A DNA stretch of 64,000 nucleotides from Paenibacillus_AA sp045062745 (GTDB lineage Bacteria; Bacillota; Bacilli; Paenibacillales; NBRC-103111), in the NCBI RefSeq assembly GCF_045062745.1, contig NZ_JBJGED010000039.1, forward strand, positions 1 through 64,000, written 5' to 3'. A model generated the notes under the pieces. It searched no databases, was not told where the DNA came from, and worked only from the letters and a program-made list of their open reading frames with translations. Within the stretch, counting starts at the first letter, position 1. Each line of letters begins with the position of its first letter. This document shows positions 43,162 through 51,236 of the stretch, in pieces. A program made the translations under genes and the position numbers.

Positions 43162-43477
43162 AGTTGGTTGTAAAAAAGGGACACGCGTTATCGAGCCTTG
43201 AGAGACTCCATCCTGCCACTAGGTCGCCGATAGATGAAAAACTTGCCGTTATTCTCTGAAACTTCGGATTTTCCGAGCCGATAGAAGAAAAATTTGCAGC
43301 TATTCACTGAAAAGTCGCCAAAATTTCGGTTCCTTGGCACAATAGAGGAAAATTTTTCATCTATTGCCCAGGATGACGGACTTGACTTTCAATTAGATGA
43401 AATAATTGCAGCTATTCCGGCGCATCTAGCGCCGGGTCATCCTAAAAGTGACGGTTTCGCTCTGCAAAGATGGGCCG
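43162..43477. other. 316-bp gap with a four-element repeat array
   Basis: No gene. Most of the stretch is the array at 43229-43416; nothing else is recognisable before the end of htpG, which is transcribed toward it. Confidence 0.6.
43229..43416. repeat. array of four AT-rich quasi-palindromes
   Basis: Units of about 26 bp (pattern ATAGA-NGAAAAA-N-TTGC-N-GCTATT) start at 43229, 43280, 43341 and 43391. Each begins TAGA and ends CTATT or similar, so each can fold; unit 3 reads as an inverse of unit 2. Spacings 51, 61, 50 bp nearly equal those of the element at 12439-12617 (52, 60, 51), although the sequences differ. Confidence 0.65.
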
Positions 43478-45352
43478 TTACACCATAATCTTGCAAATAT
43501 CGTTCGTGAACTCGACCGGATCCTGCAGAGGCAAGCCTTCAATCAGCAAAGCCTGGTTGTAAAGCAGCGCCGTATACAGATTGAGCTTCTCCTTGTCTCC
43601 AGCGAAAGCATCCTTCAGCGATTGGAACACGGTGTGGTTCACGTTGATTTCCAACACTTTGTCCGCCTTGACATCGGCGTTGTTCGGCATCGTCTTCAGG
43701 ATTTTCTCCATCTCGATGGACAGATCGCCCGCGGCGGACAAGCAGACCGGGTGCGACTTCAGCCGCTTCGACGCCTTCACCTCAGACACCTTGCCGCCGA
43801 GCTGGCTCTGCATGTATTCGAACAGATCCTTGTACTCAGTGTTGGCTTCGTTCTCTTCCTTGTTGTCGGCCTCAATGCCCAAGTCGCCGCTCGAGACGGA
43901 CTTGAACTCCTTCTCCTTGTACGTCATAAGCATCTTGATCGCGAATTCGTCGATATCGTCGGTGAAGTACAGAATCTCGAAGCCCTTGTCGGCGACGAGC
44001 TCCGTCTGCGGCAGCTTCTCGATGCGCTCGTTCGACTCGCCGGATGCGTAGTAGATATACTTCTGCTCTTCCGGCATACGGGAGACGTATTCGTCCAGCG
44101 TGACAAGCTTCTTCTCCTTCGAGGAATAGAACAGGAGCAGGTCCTGCAGCTGATCCTTGTTCGCCCCGTAGTCGCTGTACACGCCGAACTTCAGCTGGCG
44201 GCCGAACGACTTGTAGAACTTCTCATACTGCTCGCGCTCGTCCTTCAGCATGCTCTGCAGCGCGCCCTTGATCTTGCTCGAGATGTTCTTCGCGATCAGC
44301 TTCAGCTGACGGTCGTGCTGGAGCATCTCCCGCGAGATGTTGAGCGACAGGCTCTCCGAATCGACCATCCCCTTCACGAAGCTGAAGTGGTCAGGCAGCA
44401 GGTCGGCGCACTTATTCATGATGAGGACGCCGTTCGCGTACAGCTCGAGGCCCTTCTCGTATTCCTTCGAATAATAGTCGAACGGGATGTTCTCCGGAAT
44501 AAACAGAATCGCTTGATACACGACCGCTCCGTCCGCGCTGACGTGGAGGTGCTTGATCGGCTTGTCGAAGCCGTAATGCTTCTCGTGATAAAACTTCTCG
44601 TAGTCCTCGGCCGTCAGCTCGTTTTTGTTCTTCCGCCAGATCGGCACCATGCTGTTGACCGTCTGCTCTTCCGTGTAGTCCTCGAACTCGCTGTCGCTGT
44701 CCTCCTTCGGCCGCTTGCCCGTGAACTCCATCTTGATCGGGTAGCGGATGAAGTCGGAGTACTTCTTGATAATCGCCTTGAGCCGATAAGGCTCCAAGTA
44801 CTCGTCGTAATTCTCTTCTTCCGTGTTGCTCTTGATCTTCAGCGTAATCTCGGTCCCGACCGTAGCCTTCGTCGTGGGCTCGATGGTGTAGCCTTCGGCC
44901 CCCGTCGATTCCCACTTGTACGCGGTGTCGCTGCCGAGCGCCCGGCTGACGACCGTCACCACGTCGGCGACCATGAAGGCGGAGTAGAAGCCGACCCCGA
45001 ATTGGCCGATAATGTCGTGCCCGTCCTTGGACTCGTTCTCTTTCTTAAACGCGAGCGAGCCGCTCTTGGCGATGACGCCGAGGTTCGTCTCCAGCTCTTC
45101 CTCGGTCATGCCGATCCCGGTATCGGTGATGATGAGTGTCCGGTTGGCCTTGTCGGGGGTCACTTGAATATAGTAGCTGTCTTTGTCGAAGACGAGGTTG
45201 TCGTCGGTCAGAGCCTTGTAATAAATTTTATCGATCGCATCGCTTGCGTTGGAGATGAGCTCCCTGAGGAAAATTTCCTTCTGGGTGTAGATGGAGTTGA
45301 TCATCATCTCCAACAACCGCTTCGACTCTGCCTGGAACTGCTTTTTCTCCAT
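43478..45352 (-). CDS. htpG: chaperone HtpG (Hsp90)
   Basis: 624 residues. GHKL ATPase motifs ELISNASDAIDK, DTGIGMT and GQFGVGFYSAF in the N-domain; middle domain with RGVVDSEDLPLN-type segment (KGMVDSESLSLNISREML); dimerisation domain at the C-terminus. ATP-dependent folding helper in the cytoplasm. Start ATG after GAAGGGAG. It has its own SigA-type promoter and a CIRCE-like operator, so HrcA control is likely, in contrast to Bacillus subtilis. Confidence 0.96.
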   Translation of the reverse strand: MEKKQFQAESKRLLEMMINSIYTQKEIFLRELISNASDAIDKIYYKALTDDNLVFDKDSYYIQVTPDKANRTLIITDTGIGMTEEELETNLGVIAKSGSLAFKKENESKDGHDIIGQFGVGFYSAFMVADVVTVVSRALGSDTAYKWESTGAEGYTIEPTTKATVGTEITLKIKSNTEEENYDEYLEPYRLKAIIKKYSDFIRYPIKMEFTGKRPKEDSDSEFEDYTEEQTVNSMVPIWRKNKNELTAEDYEKFYHEKHYGFDKPIKHLHVSADGAVVYQAILFIPENIPFDYYSKEYEKGLELYANGVLIMNKCADLLPDHFSFVKGMVDSESLSLNISREMLQHDRQLKLIAKNISSKIKGALQSMLKDEREQYEKFYKSFGRQLKFGVYSDYGANKDQLQDLLLFYSSKEKKLVTLDEYVSRMPEEQKYIYYASGESNERIEKLPQTELVADKGFEILYFTDDIDEFAIKMLMTYKEKEFKSVSSGDLGIEADNKEENEANTEYKDLFEYMQSQLGGKVSEVKASKRLKSHPVCLSAAGDLSIEMEKILKTMPNNADVKADKVLEINVNHTVFQSLKDAFAGDKEKLNLYTALLYNQALLIEGLPLQDPVEFTNDICKIMV

Positions 45353-45388
45353 TCGTTAAAGCTCCCTTCAGTGATCGGTTTCGCTAGA

Positions 45389-45415
45389 TTAGCACTCGTC
45401 GTCTTAGAGTGCCAC
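45389..45415 (-). promoter_or_regulatory. CIRCE-like operator of htpG
   Basis: TTAGCACTC-N9-GAGTGCCAC: the left arm is identical to the CIRCE consensus, the right arm differs at two of nine positions (consensus GAGTGCTAA), with the exact 9-bp spacer. It lies between the promoter and the htpG start, the standard place for HrcA binding. Confidence 0.8.
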
Positions 45416-45423
45416 TACTATGT

Positions 45424-45452
45424 TTTATAACATTCCTCAATTTGTTAGTCAA
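45424..45452 (-). promoter_or_regulatory. SigA-type promoter of htpG
   Basis: On the minus strand TTGACT (45452-45447), 17 bp, TATAAA (45429-45424). The transcript would start just ahead of the CIRCE element. Confidence 0.8.
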
Positions 45453-45461
45453 TACAAGAAA

Positions 45462-45483
45462 AAGAGGGCCGCGCGGCCCTCTT
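45462..45483 (-). terminator. terminator of the VOC gene
   Basis: AAGAGGGCCGC and GCGGCCCTCTT are perfect inverted copies; on the minus strand a T run (TTTTTC) follows, so it ends the VOC gene just before the htpG promoter. Confidence 0.85.
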
Positions 45484-45526
45484 CGTTCAACTCGATGCAC
45501 TTGTGCGGACCACGTAAGCGGCACCA

Positions 45527-45946
45527 TCACTGGACTTGATCGATGGCGCTCTCATCCATGTACAGCACTTCCCACAAGTGGTGATCGATATCCTGGAAGC
45601 TCCACGAGTACATGAATCCATGATCCGTCTTGTCGTTCGAGACGTAACCGCCGGCGGCGAGCGCCCGTTCTACGAGAGTGTCGACTGCTTCCCGGCTGTC
45701 GGCCGAGATCGCCATGATCACTTCCGTCGTTTGAGAGGCGTCCGCGATCGCCTTCTTGCTGAACGGCTTGAAAAAATCTTCGGTCAGCAGCATGGCGAAG
45801 ATGTTCTCGCCGATGATCATACAAGCGGCGTTCTGATCGGTGAATCGCGGGTGGAACTCGAAGCCGACCTTGGAGAAAAACTGCACCGAGCGATTCAAAT
45901 CTTTGACCGGAAGGTTTACGTAAATTTGCCTTGCCGTTGTAGCCAT
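45527..45946 (-). CDS. VOC-family (glyoxalase/bleomycin-resistance fold) protein
   Basis: 139 residues. Two beta-alpha-beta-beta-beta modules: IYVNLPVKDLNRSVQFFSKVGF in the first and DIDHHLWEVLYMD with a metal-type Glu in the second. Close to the group annotated as lactoylglutathione-lyase-like or PhnB-like proteins; substrate unknown. Start ATG after GAGGTG. Monocistronic by its own terminator. Confidence 0.85.
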   Translation of the reverse strand: MATTARQIYVNLPVKDLNRSVQFFSKVGFEFHPRFTDQNAACMIIGENIFAMLLTEDFFKPFSKKAIADASQTTEVIMAISADSREAVDTLVERALAAGGYVSNDKTDHGFMYSWSFQDIDHHLWEVLYMDESAIDQVQ

Positions 45947-46023
45947 TCGGACTCACCTCTTTATGGATTTGGTAGACAAATCCAGTATAGCAGGCCGGGA
46001 GGCGGCGAGTTTCTTCTCAATTG

Positions 46024-46581
46024 CTATTGTTCCGATCCATCGAATCTTATAATTCTTATGGAATCTCCAGCGGCGATCGTACCTTCGCATTCCACCGAGC
46101 AGACGATGCCGCGTCTTTTTTGCGCTGCGGATACGAATCGTGCCGCCAGCCCAGGTATGCCATAGTGCTGTTCAATTACTCGACCCGGCCCGATACAAGG
46201 CCTATTCTCGCCTTCGCAGATCAGTCCGGTCCCGTCCGGAAATAACATTCTGGCTCCGCCCGGCAGCAATGTGAGCCTGTCATAGCCGCTGATCAGCAGG
46301 TTGGCGCCCAGCCATTCCGGCACTATCTCGGGGACTCCCAAGCGAACGGCAATTTCGGCGCACTCCTCTTCGGAGACGATGCTGATCTGCCTCCGGTTGG
46401 CAATCAGGGTGCCCTTTCGATATATCTTTTGCCGAGAATCTGCGGGTCGGAGGAGCCCATAGTGACGGTCGCCCGGGATGCCTCCCAATTGTACATGGAT
46501 GGTCGGAACCCGGCGAGTGACGAACGTTTCTGCCCGGTCGGCCAGCATGACGGCATGAACGTTAACGGTGTCGCTATGCAT
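46024..46581 (-). CDS. MOSC-domain protein
   Basis: About 185 residues if started at the ATG at 46581, which overlaps the end of the marR gene by 8 bp; longer starts would lie within marR. MOSC signs are GGIPGDRHYGLLRP near the N-terminus, IANRRQISIVSEEECAEIA, and a C-terminal beta-barrel with WLGANLLISG and LCEGENRPC-like Cys (ICEGENRPCIGPG). The family handles sulfur from molybdenum cofactor or related hydroxylated N-compounds. Co-transcribed with the MarR regulator, so probably part of the response it controls. Confidence 0.82.
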   Translation of the reverse strand: MHSDTVNVHAVMLADRAETFVTRRVPTIHVQLGGIPGDRHYGLLRPADSRQKIYRKGTLIANRRQISIVSEEECAEIAVRLGVPEIVPEWLGANLLISGYDRLTLLPGGARMLFPDGTGLICEGENRPCIGPGRVIEQHYGIPGLAARFVSAAQKRRGIVCSVECEGTIAAGDSIRIIRFDGSEQ

Positions 46582-47056
46582 GCTCGTCCGTCCCTTGCGC
46601 ACGTACGGCTTCCATGTTCCGATGAATGTTCTGGAGAGCACGGCCAATCACCGCAATGTCATCCTCCGAGAGGGGAGCGGCGAAATATTGCTTGATCCCG
46701 CGCGCGTAGATCGGCCAAGCCCGGCGCAGCTGCTGTTCGCCTTCCTCCGTAAGAACGGCATAGAAACCGCGCCGGTCGGTCTCGCTAACCTCTCGGCGGA
46801 TAAGGCCTTCACGTTCCAATCGGTCAGCGAGACGGGTAATTCCGCTTTTGGTGAGCACCACCTTGTCCAGCAGCTGCTGAAGGCGCAGTTTCTTGTCCGG
46901 CGCTTCAAACAGTGCGATCAGGACATCGTAAGTACCTAGCGGTACGCGCTTGTTCTCGGACAGATCGTGCTCGATCTGCTCGATGATTTTGGAGTACGAC
47001 TTGATGAACATACGCCAAGCGGTGAGCTCGGAATCGGACAATCGTTCCTTCTTCAT
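46574..47056 (-). CDS. MarR-family transcriptional regulator
   Basis: 160 residues from the ATG at 47056, after GAGGAGAGG; the frame is open further upstream but without a ribosome site and across the operator. Winged helix: LQQLLDKVVLTKSGITRLADRLEREGLIRRE with wing DRRGFYAVLTEEG. No Cys in a position like OhrR, so ligand rather than oxidant sensing is more likely. It is divergent from the CDGSH gene and shares a control region containing three GTTG-N6-CAAC sites. Confidence 0.9.
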   Translation of the reverse strand: MKKERLSDSELTAWRMFIKSYSKIIEQIEHDLSENKRVPLGTYDVLIALFEAPDKKLRLQQLLDKVVLTKSGITRLADRLEREGLIRREVSETDRRGFYAVLTEEGEQQLRRAWPIYARGIKQYFAAPLSEDDIAVIGRALQNIHRNMEAVRAQGTDEHA

Positions 47057-47087
47057 GGATTCCTCTCCTCGTAGTAGGTATAGGTCT

Positions 47088-47171
47088 ACTTTACTGCAAT
47101 TTAGTTGCGTGATCAACAAAATAATTGTTGACTGAGCAACTTTCCTGTGATAATTTTGTTGTGCAGTCAAC
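47088..47171. promoter_or_regulatory. divergent promoters with three MarR-type sites
   Basis: GTTG-N6-CAAC occurs at 47104-47117, 47127-47140 and 47158-47171. Minus promoter: TTGATC (47116-47111), 17 bp, TAAAGT (47093-47088), overlapped by site 1. Plus promoter: TTGACT (47128-47133), 17 bp, TAATTT (47151-47156), overlapped by site 2, with site 3 at the start point. This suits simultaneous repression of marR-MOSC and of the CDGSH gene. Confidence 0.75.
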
Positions 47172-47196
47172 TAAAACAATGTGGAGGAATCATTCG

Positions 47197-47397
47197 ATGT
47201 CTAACATTAAGGTAGTCAAGTACGACGAAGGTCCATTCGTCATCCAAGGGCAAGTCGAGCTGGTAGACGGCAAGGGGGACCGCTTCACGACCGGAGAGAC
47301 GATCGCGTTATGCCGGTGCGGCCAGTCGGGCAACCAGCCTTTTTGCGACGGTACGCATAAGAGTGCCTGTTACAGGGAAGCGTCGCCTGCACGATGA
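47197..47397 (+). CDS. CDGSH iron-sulfur domain protein
   Basis: 66 residues from the ATG at 47197, after GTGGAGG. The motif CRCGQSGNQPFCDGTH gives the three Cys and one His that bind a 2Fe-2S cluster in the mitoNEET/CISD fold. Small soluble redox or cluster-transfer protein. Divergent from the MarR regulator, which probably represses it. Confidence 0.92.
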   Translation: MSNIKVVKYDEGPFVIQGQVELVDGKGDRFTTGETIALCRCGQSGNQPFCDGTHKSACYREASPAR

Positions 47398-47423
47398 GGT
47401 CAGAAGGGGCGATAACGATCCGG

Positions 47424-48164
47424 TCAAATGCTTCGCTGCGCATCCAATGCTGCCCGAATATACGCATATAGCTCACCGTCCATACCGAAGGGTCGCGCCT
47501 GCTCGGGGTGCTCGCCGTAATACCGCTCCGCCGATCGCGTTAGTTGCTCCTCATCATCGGTAAATTGGCGCAGCAAATCTTGCCATTGCCGGGCCAGCAG
47601 CTGTACGGCTTCATCGCCGGGAGACGTACCGTCCCGCATGGCGGCGGAGAACCGATCGATCAGCTTCCGCCCTTGTTCCCTCATCCGCTCGGACTCGGCA
47701 GCCCCCATATTCTGATACCGCATCTTCAATTCCGCAACCTGCTCCGGCCGGAAATGAGGGCTCTGGCTCATGTTCATCAGCTGAATTGTCTCCAGTGCAT
47801 GCTCGGGCGACACGGTCCTTTCGGTGCGCAGCATCTCCTGCAGCTGCTCCAGCCGGGAACGCAGCTCCTGCTGCGCCCGGATCTGGGCATTCAGCCGATC
47901 AAGCTGCAGCTCCAAGAGCTGCAGGGGATCGTAATCCGGATCGTGCAGGAAAGCTTTCACATCCTCCAAGGCGAAGCCGAGCTGCCGGAGTGAAATGATC
48001 TGCTGCAGCTTCACGACGTCTTCCTCCGAATAAAGCCGGTGACCGGAGGCGGTACTGCCGGATGGCGAGAACAAGCCGATCTCATCGTAATGGTGCAGCG
48101 TCCGCACCGTGAGACCGCAGCGCCGGGCCAGCTCTCCGACTTTCCAATTGGTCTCTTTTGGCAC
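47424..48164 (-). CDS. MerR-family regulator with TipAS-like effector domain
   Basis: 246 residues from GTG at 48164, after AAGGAGG. N-terminal MerR winged helix (VGELARRCGLTVRTLHHYDEIGLFSP), dimerisation coiled coil (about 75-110), then a helical TipAS-like domain (about 125-240) of the kind that binds thiopeptides or other drugs. Target genes are unknown; it converges on the CDGSH gene and is divergent from hslO. Confidence 0.87.
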   Translation of the reverse strand: MPKETNWKVGELARRCGLTVRTLHHYDEIGLFSPSGSTASGHRLYSEEDVVKLQQIISLRQLGFALEDVKAFLHDPDYDPLQLLELQLDRLNAQIRAQQELRSRLEQLQEMLRTERTVSPEHALETIQLMNMSQSPHFRPEQVAELKMRYQNMGAAESERMREQGRKLIDRFSAAMRDGTSPGDEAVQLLARQWQDLLRQFTDDEEQLTRSAERYYGEHPEQARPFGMDGELYAYIRAALDAQRSI

Positions 48165-48249
48165 AGCTGTTCCTCCTTGAACCTAACGTTACGTGAGGAA
48201 TTATACTAGGATTCGTAGGAGTGGTGCAAGAAGAGAGGAGCAAGAAGCG

Positions 48250-49107
48250 ATGGAAGCCTATAGGATCAAAGCGTTAGCGTATCAGCACCAAGCCCGCATC
48301 ATGTTCGTAGAGAATACCGAGCTGATCAGAGCCGTCTGCGGTCAACCCGGCATGAACCCGGTGTTGAGCACCGCTCTTGCCCGCACCGTGTCGGCCATGA
48401 GCTTAGTGGCAGGGACGCTGAAGGATAATCAAAGCGTGAATCTCAAAGTAAAAGCCGCTCGGCGTGACTTCGTCATCTACGCAGATGCCGATAGCGCAGG
48501 CCACGTAAGCGGCTATGTAAGCGAGGAATGGCTGCGGGCGTCGACGGAGGACCGGGACCGCAGGACGATCGAGCAGTGGCTGGGAGCCAGAGCATGTATG
48601 CAGGTCACGAAGGATATTGGCATGAACCGCTGCTTCACCGGTATTACGGATATGCCTTATGCGAACATCGTGGACGATCTGTCGCATTACTATCGGCAAA
48701 GCGAGCAGACGCCGACCTTGTTCTCGCTCGACGTCGTGCTAGGTGACCGGGATGAGGTGTCGTCCAGCCGAGGGCTGATGGCTCAGTTGCTGCCGGGCGC
48801 GCCAAGCGGACTGCTGGACCGCATTGGCGGCATAATCTCCCGGCATCGCCGGCTGCTCGAGGAGGCGCCATCCCGCGAAGCGGCAGAGACGGTGCTGGCG
48901 TCGATGTTCGAGGACGTGTGGCTCGTGGGCGTAGAGCCGGTCCGTCTGTTCTGCGGATGCTCGAAGGAGCTCGTGTATCCGCTGCTGTACGCCCTGGACA
49001 AAGCGGAGGTGGTTGATGCGCGGGAATTGGGCCGTCCCCTCGAGATCGTCTGCCATAAATGCGGGCGCAAGTATACGTTTCAGCCGGATGAACTGGCGAA
49101 TTTGTAA
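48250..49107 (+). CDS. hslO: redox-regulated chaperone Hsp33
   Basis: 285 residues from the ATG at 48250, preceded by GAGAGGAG. Hsp33 N-domain (TELIRAVCGQPGMNPVLSTA-like segment, SAMSLVAGTLKDNQ) and the C-terminal zinc switch CGC...CHKC. Oxidation of these four Cys unfolds the linker and activates holdase activity under oxidative heat stress. Fits the stress theme of the region (htpG, CDGSH, MarR). Confidence 0.94.
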   Translation: MEAYRIKALAYQHQARIMFVENTELIRAVCGQPGMNPVLSTALARTVSAMSLVAGTLKDNQSVNLKVKAARRDFVIYADADSAGHVSGYVSEEWLRASTEDRDRRTIEQWLGARACMQVTKDIGMNRCFTGITDMPYANIVDDLSHYYRQSEQTPTLFSLDVVLGDRDEVSSSRGLMAQLLPGAPSGLLDRIGGIISRHRRLLEEAPSREAAETVLASMFEDVWLVGVEPVRLFCGCSKELVYPLLYALDKAEVVDARELGRPLEIVCHKCGRKYTFQPDELANL

Positions 49108-49225
49108 CTCAAGGACTTGATCGGCAATCTTCCGGTCAGGTCCGTTTTCATTTGGAAAGGAATCGCATCCGACGGTGTAGAAGAGAGTGAAAGACCACTT
49201 AAAAAGAATGAAGAGGTGACTGGAG

Positions 49226-50176
49226 ATGTCGATTCCTTTATTGTTCGGCCCCTACGGAAGCGGGGAGCTGCCCGCCAAAGTCCGAGATTATGGCGTCAAC
49301 GCCAGATGGTTCCACGGGTTTAATGAAGCTGTTTTCGCGGCTTGCGAAGAGCAGGGATTGGAGGCGTGTGTGGAATTCAAAACGTTCCGCGCCGATTTCG
49401 AAAAGCAACCTGCTCTCATTCCAATCGGGGTAGACGGCCGGCCGATTCGATACGGCAGGTTAGTACAGGGAATTTGTTTGTCTCAAACCGATTTTTTGGC
49501 GGAAATCGAAGAGCAGCTGCTGGCCGGGCTGAAGCAATATAAACCAAAAGGCATTTGGCTCGATTACTTGACCTATGCCGGCTGGTTCGAAACGCCTGAG
49601 CCCGATTTGCAGGACAGCTGCTTTTGCAGCCGCTGTATCGCCGATTTCTGTTACCACGCAGGCGTTGACGCTACTTCTCCTAGAGAGATATTAGCTCGAT
49701 ATGCGGAAGAGTGGAAACATCATAAATGCCGCAAAATTGCCCAGTACGCGCTTCATTATTCGAGATTGATCAAAACCCGTTTGCCGGATTGCATAGTCGG
49801 CGCTTATATGTGTCCGTGGACGCCGGAGGAATTCGATGGCGCGCTGACCCGAATATTCGCCCAAGATTATAAAGCGTTAGCGGAAGCCATAGATGTGTAT
49901 ACCCCGCTGATTTATTGTTCGAAGAGCGGACGCGGCGCGGGCTGGGGGCGGGAGTGGCTGGCCCGGTCGGAACATTTCGTTCCGCATCATCGGAAGGTGC
50001 AGCTGATTCTGGATGCGTTGGATTTCCCGGAGAGCCTAACCGAGTCCGCGGCATCGAGTGTACCCTCTTGGGGGGTTCAGCTGTATGCAGGTGCCCCGAT
50101 TTTTCATGATCCCGACAAAGCGCTCACGTTCAAGCATGCTGTCGAGGCGATCCGAGCCGCTGCGGTAATGAACTAG
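49226..50176 (+). CDS. uncharacterised TIM-barrel-like protein, glycosidase type
   Basis: 316 residues, start after AAGAGGTGACTGGAG. Features seen: WFHGFNEAVFAACEEQG, GIWLDYLTYAGWFE with acidic residues at a barrel-strand end, a DSCFCSRCIADFC cluster (four Cys), MCPWTPEEFDGALTRIFAQD, and a final strand-helix region with GVQLYAGA. Similar CFCxxC segments occur in uncharacterised glycoside-hydrolase-like barrels, where they may bind metal. No signal peptide. The function is not established; it stands alone between hslO and a terminator. Confidence 0.6.
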   Translation: MSIPLLFGPYGSGELPAKVRDYGVNARWFHGFNEAVFAACEEQGLEACVEFKTFRADFEKQPALIPIGVDGRPIRYGRLVQGICLSQTDFLAEIEEQLLAGLKQYKPKGIWLDYLTYAGWFETPEPDLQDSCFCSRCIADFCYHAGVDATSPREILARYAEEWKHHKCRKIAQYALHYSRLIKTRLPDCIVGAYMCPWTPEEFDGALTRIFAQDYKALAEAIDVYTPLIYCSKSGRGAGWGREWLARSEHFVPHHRKVQLILDALDFPESLTESAASSVPSWGVQLYAGAPIFHDPDKALTFKHAVEAIRAAAVMN

Positions 50177-50179
50177 CCT

Positions 50180-50236
50180 AAAAGCAGCTGCAATCAGGAA
50201 CTTCCATTAGAGTTCCTGGCTGCAGCTGCTTTTTTT
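50180..50236 (+). terminator. terminator after the TIM-barrel-like gene
   Basis: AAAAGCAGCTGCA pairs with TGCAGCTGCTTTT, and an inner stem (AGGAACT/AGTTCCT) extends it; seven T end the structure. Confidence 0.9.
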
Positions 50237-50282
50237 GGAATGACCGGCATACTCCTTTATAAAAAACAATTGCCACAAAATA

Positions 50283-50313
50283 GTGTATATAATATACTGT
50301 TTATATAATACAC
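50283..50313 (+). promoter_or_regulatory. putative TetR operator before the ABC exporter
   Basis: GTGTATATAATATAC (50283-50297) and GTTTATATAATACAC (50299-50313) face each other. The first, read on the other strand, agrees at 13 of 15 positions with the palindrome before the tetR gene (53016-53030). Two TATAAT sequences lie inside, so binding would block the promoter. Confidence 0.6.
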
Positions 50314-50348
50314 AATTACTTGTCCGAGAAAAGGAAGGGAGAGCTATG

Positions 50349-51236
50349 ATGAGTGCTAACGCTATTGAAGTGAAAGGGCTTCGCAAGTCGTTCGGCAGCC
50401 ACCTCGTGCTGGACGGAATTGATCTGGCCGTGCCGACCGGCAGCATCTTCGCGCTGCTCGGGCCCAATGGGGCCGGCAAAACGACGCTGATCCACATTCT
50501 GTCCACCTTGGTCGCGCCGGATGCGGGATCGGTCCGGGTCGCCGGCTATGAGGTCGTCCGCGATAAGAATGAGGTCAAGCGGTCGATCAGCCTGACCGGC
50601 CAGTTCGCCGCAGTCGACGAAGCGCTGACGGGGATCGAGAATCTCAGAATGATCGGCCGGCTGTCGGGGCTTACGGCGGCGGAGTCGCGGGAGCGGGCGG
50701 ATGAGCTGCTGACTCATTTCCAACTGACGGATGCTTCCGCCAAGCGGGTCAAAACGTATTCGGGCGGGATGCGTCGGCGCCTCGATCTCGCAATCAGTCT
50801 CGTCGTTCCGCGGCCGGTACTGTTCCTGGACGAACCGACGACCGGCCTCGATACGACGAGCCGGCTCGCTCTGTGGGAGCTCATCGGACAGCTAAAGGAG
50901 CAGGGCATTACCGTATTCCTCACGACCCAGTACTTGGAGGAGGCGGACCAGCTCGCCGATCTGATCGCCGTAATCGCCGACGGGCACGTCGTAGCGACCG
51001 GAACGGCGGAGCAATTGAAAGCCCGCGTAGGCGGCGAGGTGATCGACCTGCACGATGCGCACGGGACACTGCTCCGCACGGTGCCGACCACCGGCACGAT
51101 ACAGGATGTGAGGCACACGCTCACCGAGCTGTCGCTGCAATTCGCTCATGAGACCCGAGTGAGTATTCGGAAGCCTAGCCTCGATGACGTATTCCTGGCG
51201 CTGACAGAGAAAAAATTGGAGGGAGCCGTACGATGA
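50349..51236 (+). CDS. ABC exporter ATPase (DrrA type)
   Basis: About 295 residues from the ATG at 50349 (or 50346), after GGAAGGGAGAG. Walker A GPNGAGKTT, signature YSGGMRRRLD, Walker B VLFLDEPTTGLD, and a C-terminal DUF4162-like extension typical of daunorubicin-resistance ATPases. Works with the permease whose start overlaps its stop. Probably exports a hydrophobic drug or antibiotic; regulated by the TetR protein encoded downstream. Confidence 0.92.
   Translation: MSANAIEVKGLRKSFGSHLVLDGIDLAVPTGSIFALLGPNGAGKTTLIHILSTLVAPDAGSVRVAGYEVVRDKNEVKRSISLTGQFAAVDEALTGIENLRMIGRLSGLTAAESRERADELLTHFQLTDASAKRVKTYSGGMRRRLDLAISLVVPRPVLFLDEPTTGLDTTSRLALWELIGQLKEQGITVFLTTQYLEEADQLADLIAVIADGHVVATGTAEQLKARVGGEVIDLHDAHGTLLRTVPTTGTIQDVRHTLTELSLQFAHETRVSIRKPSLDDVFLALTEKKLEGAVR

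Noticed and set aside
43448..45430. A long open frame on the plus strand antisense to htpG
   Set aside because: It is a mirror of htpG codon bias, has no ribosome site or family motif, and htpG itself has complete Hsp90 motifs, promoter and CIRCE.
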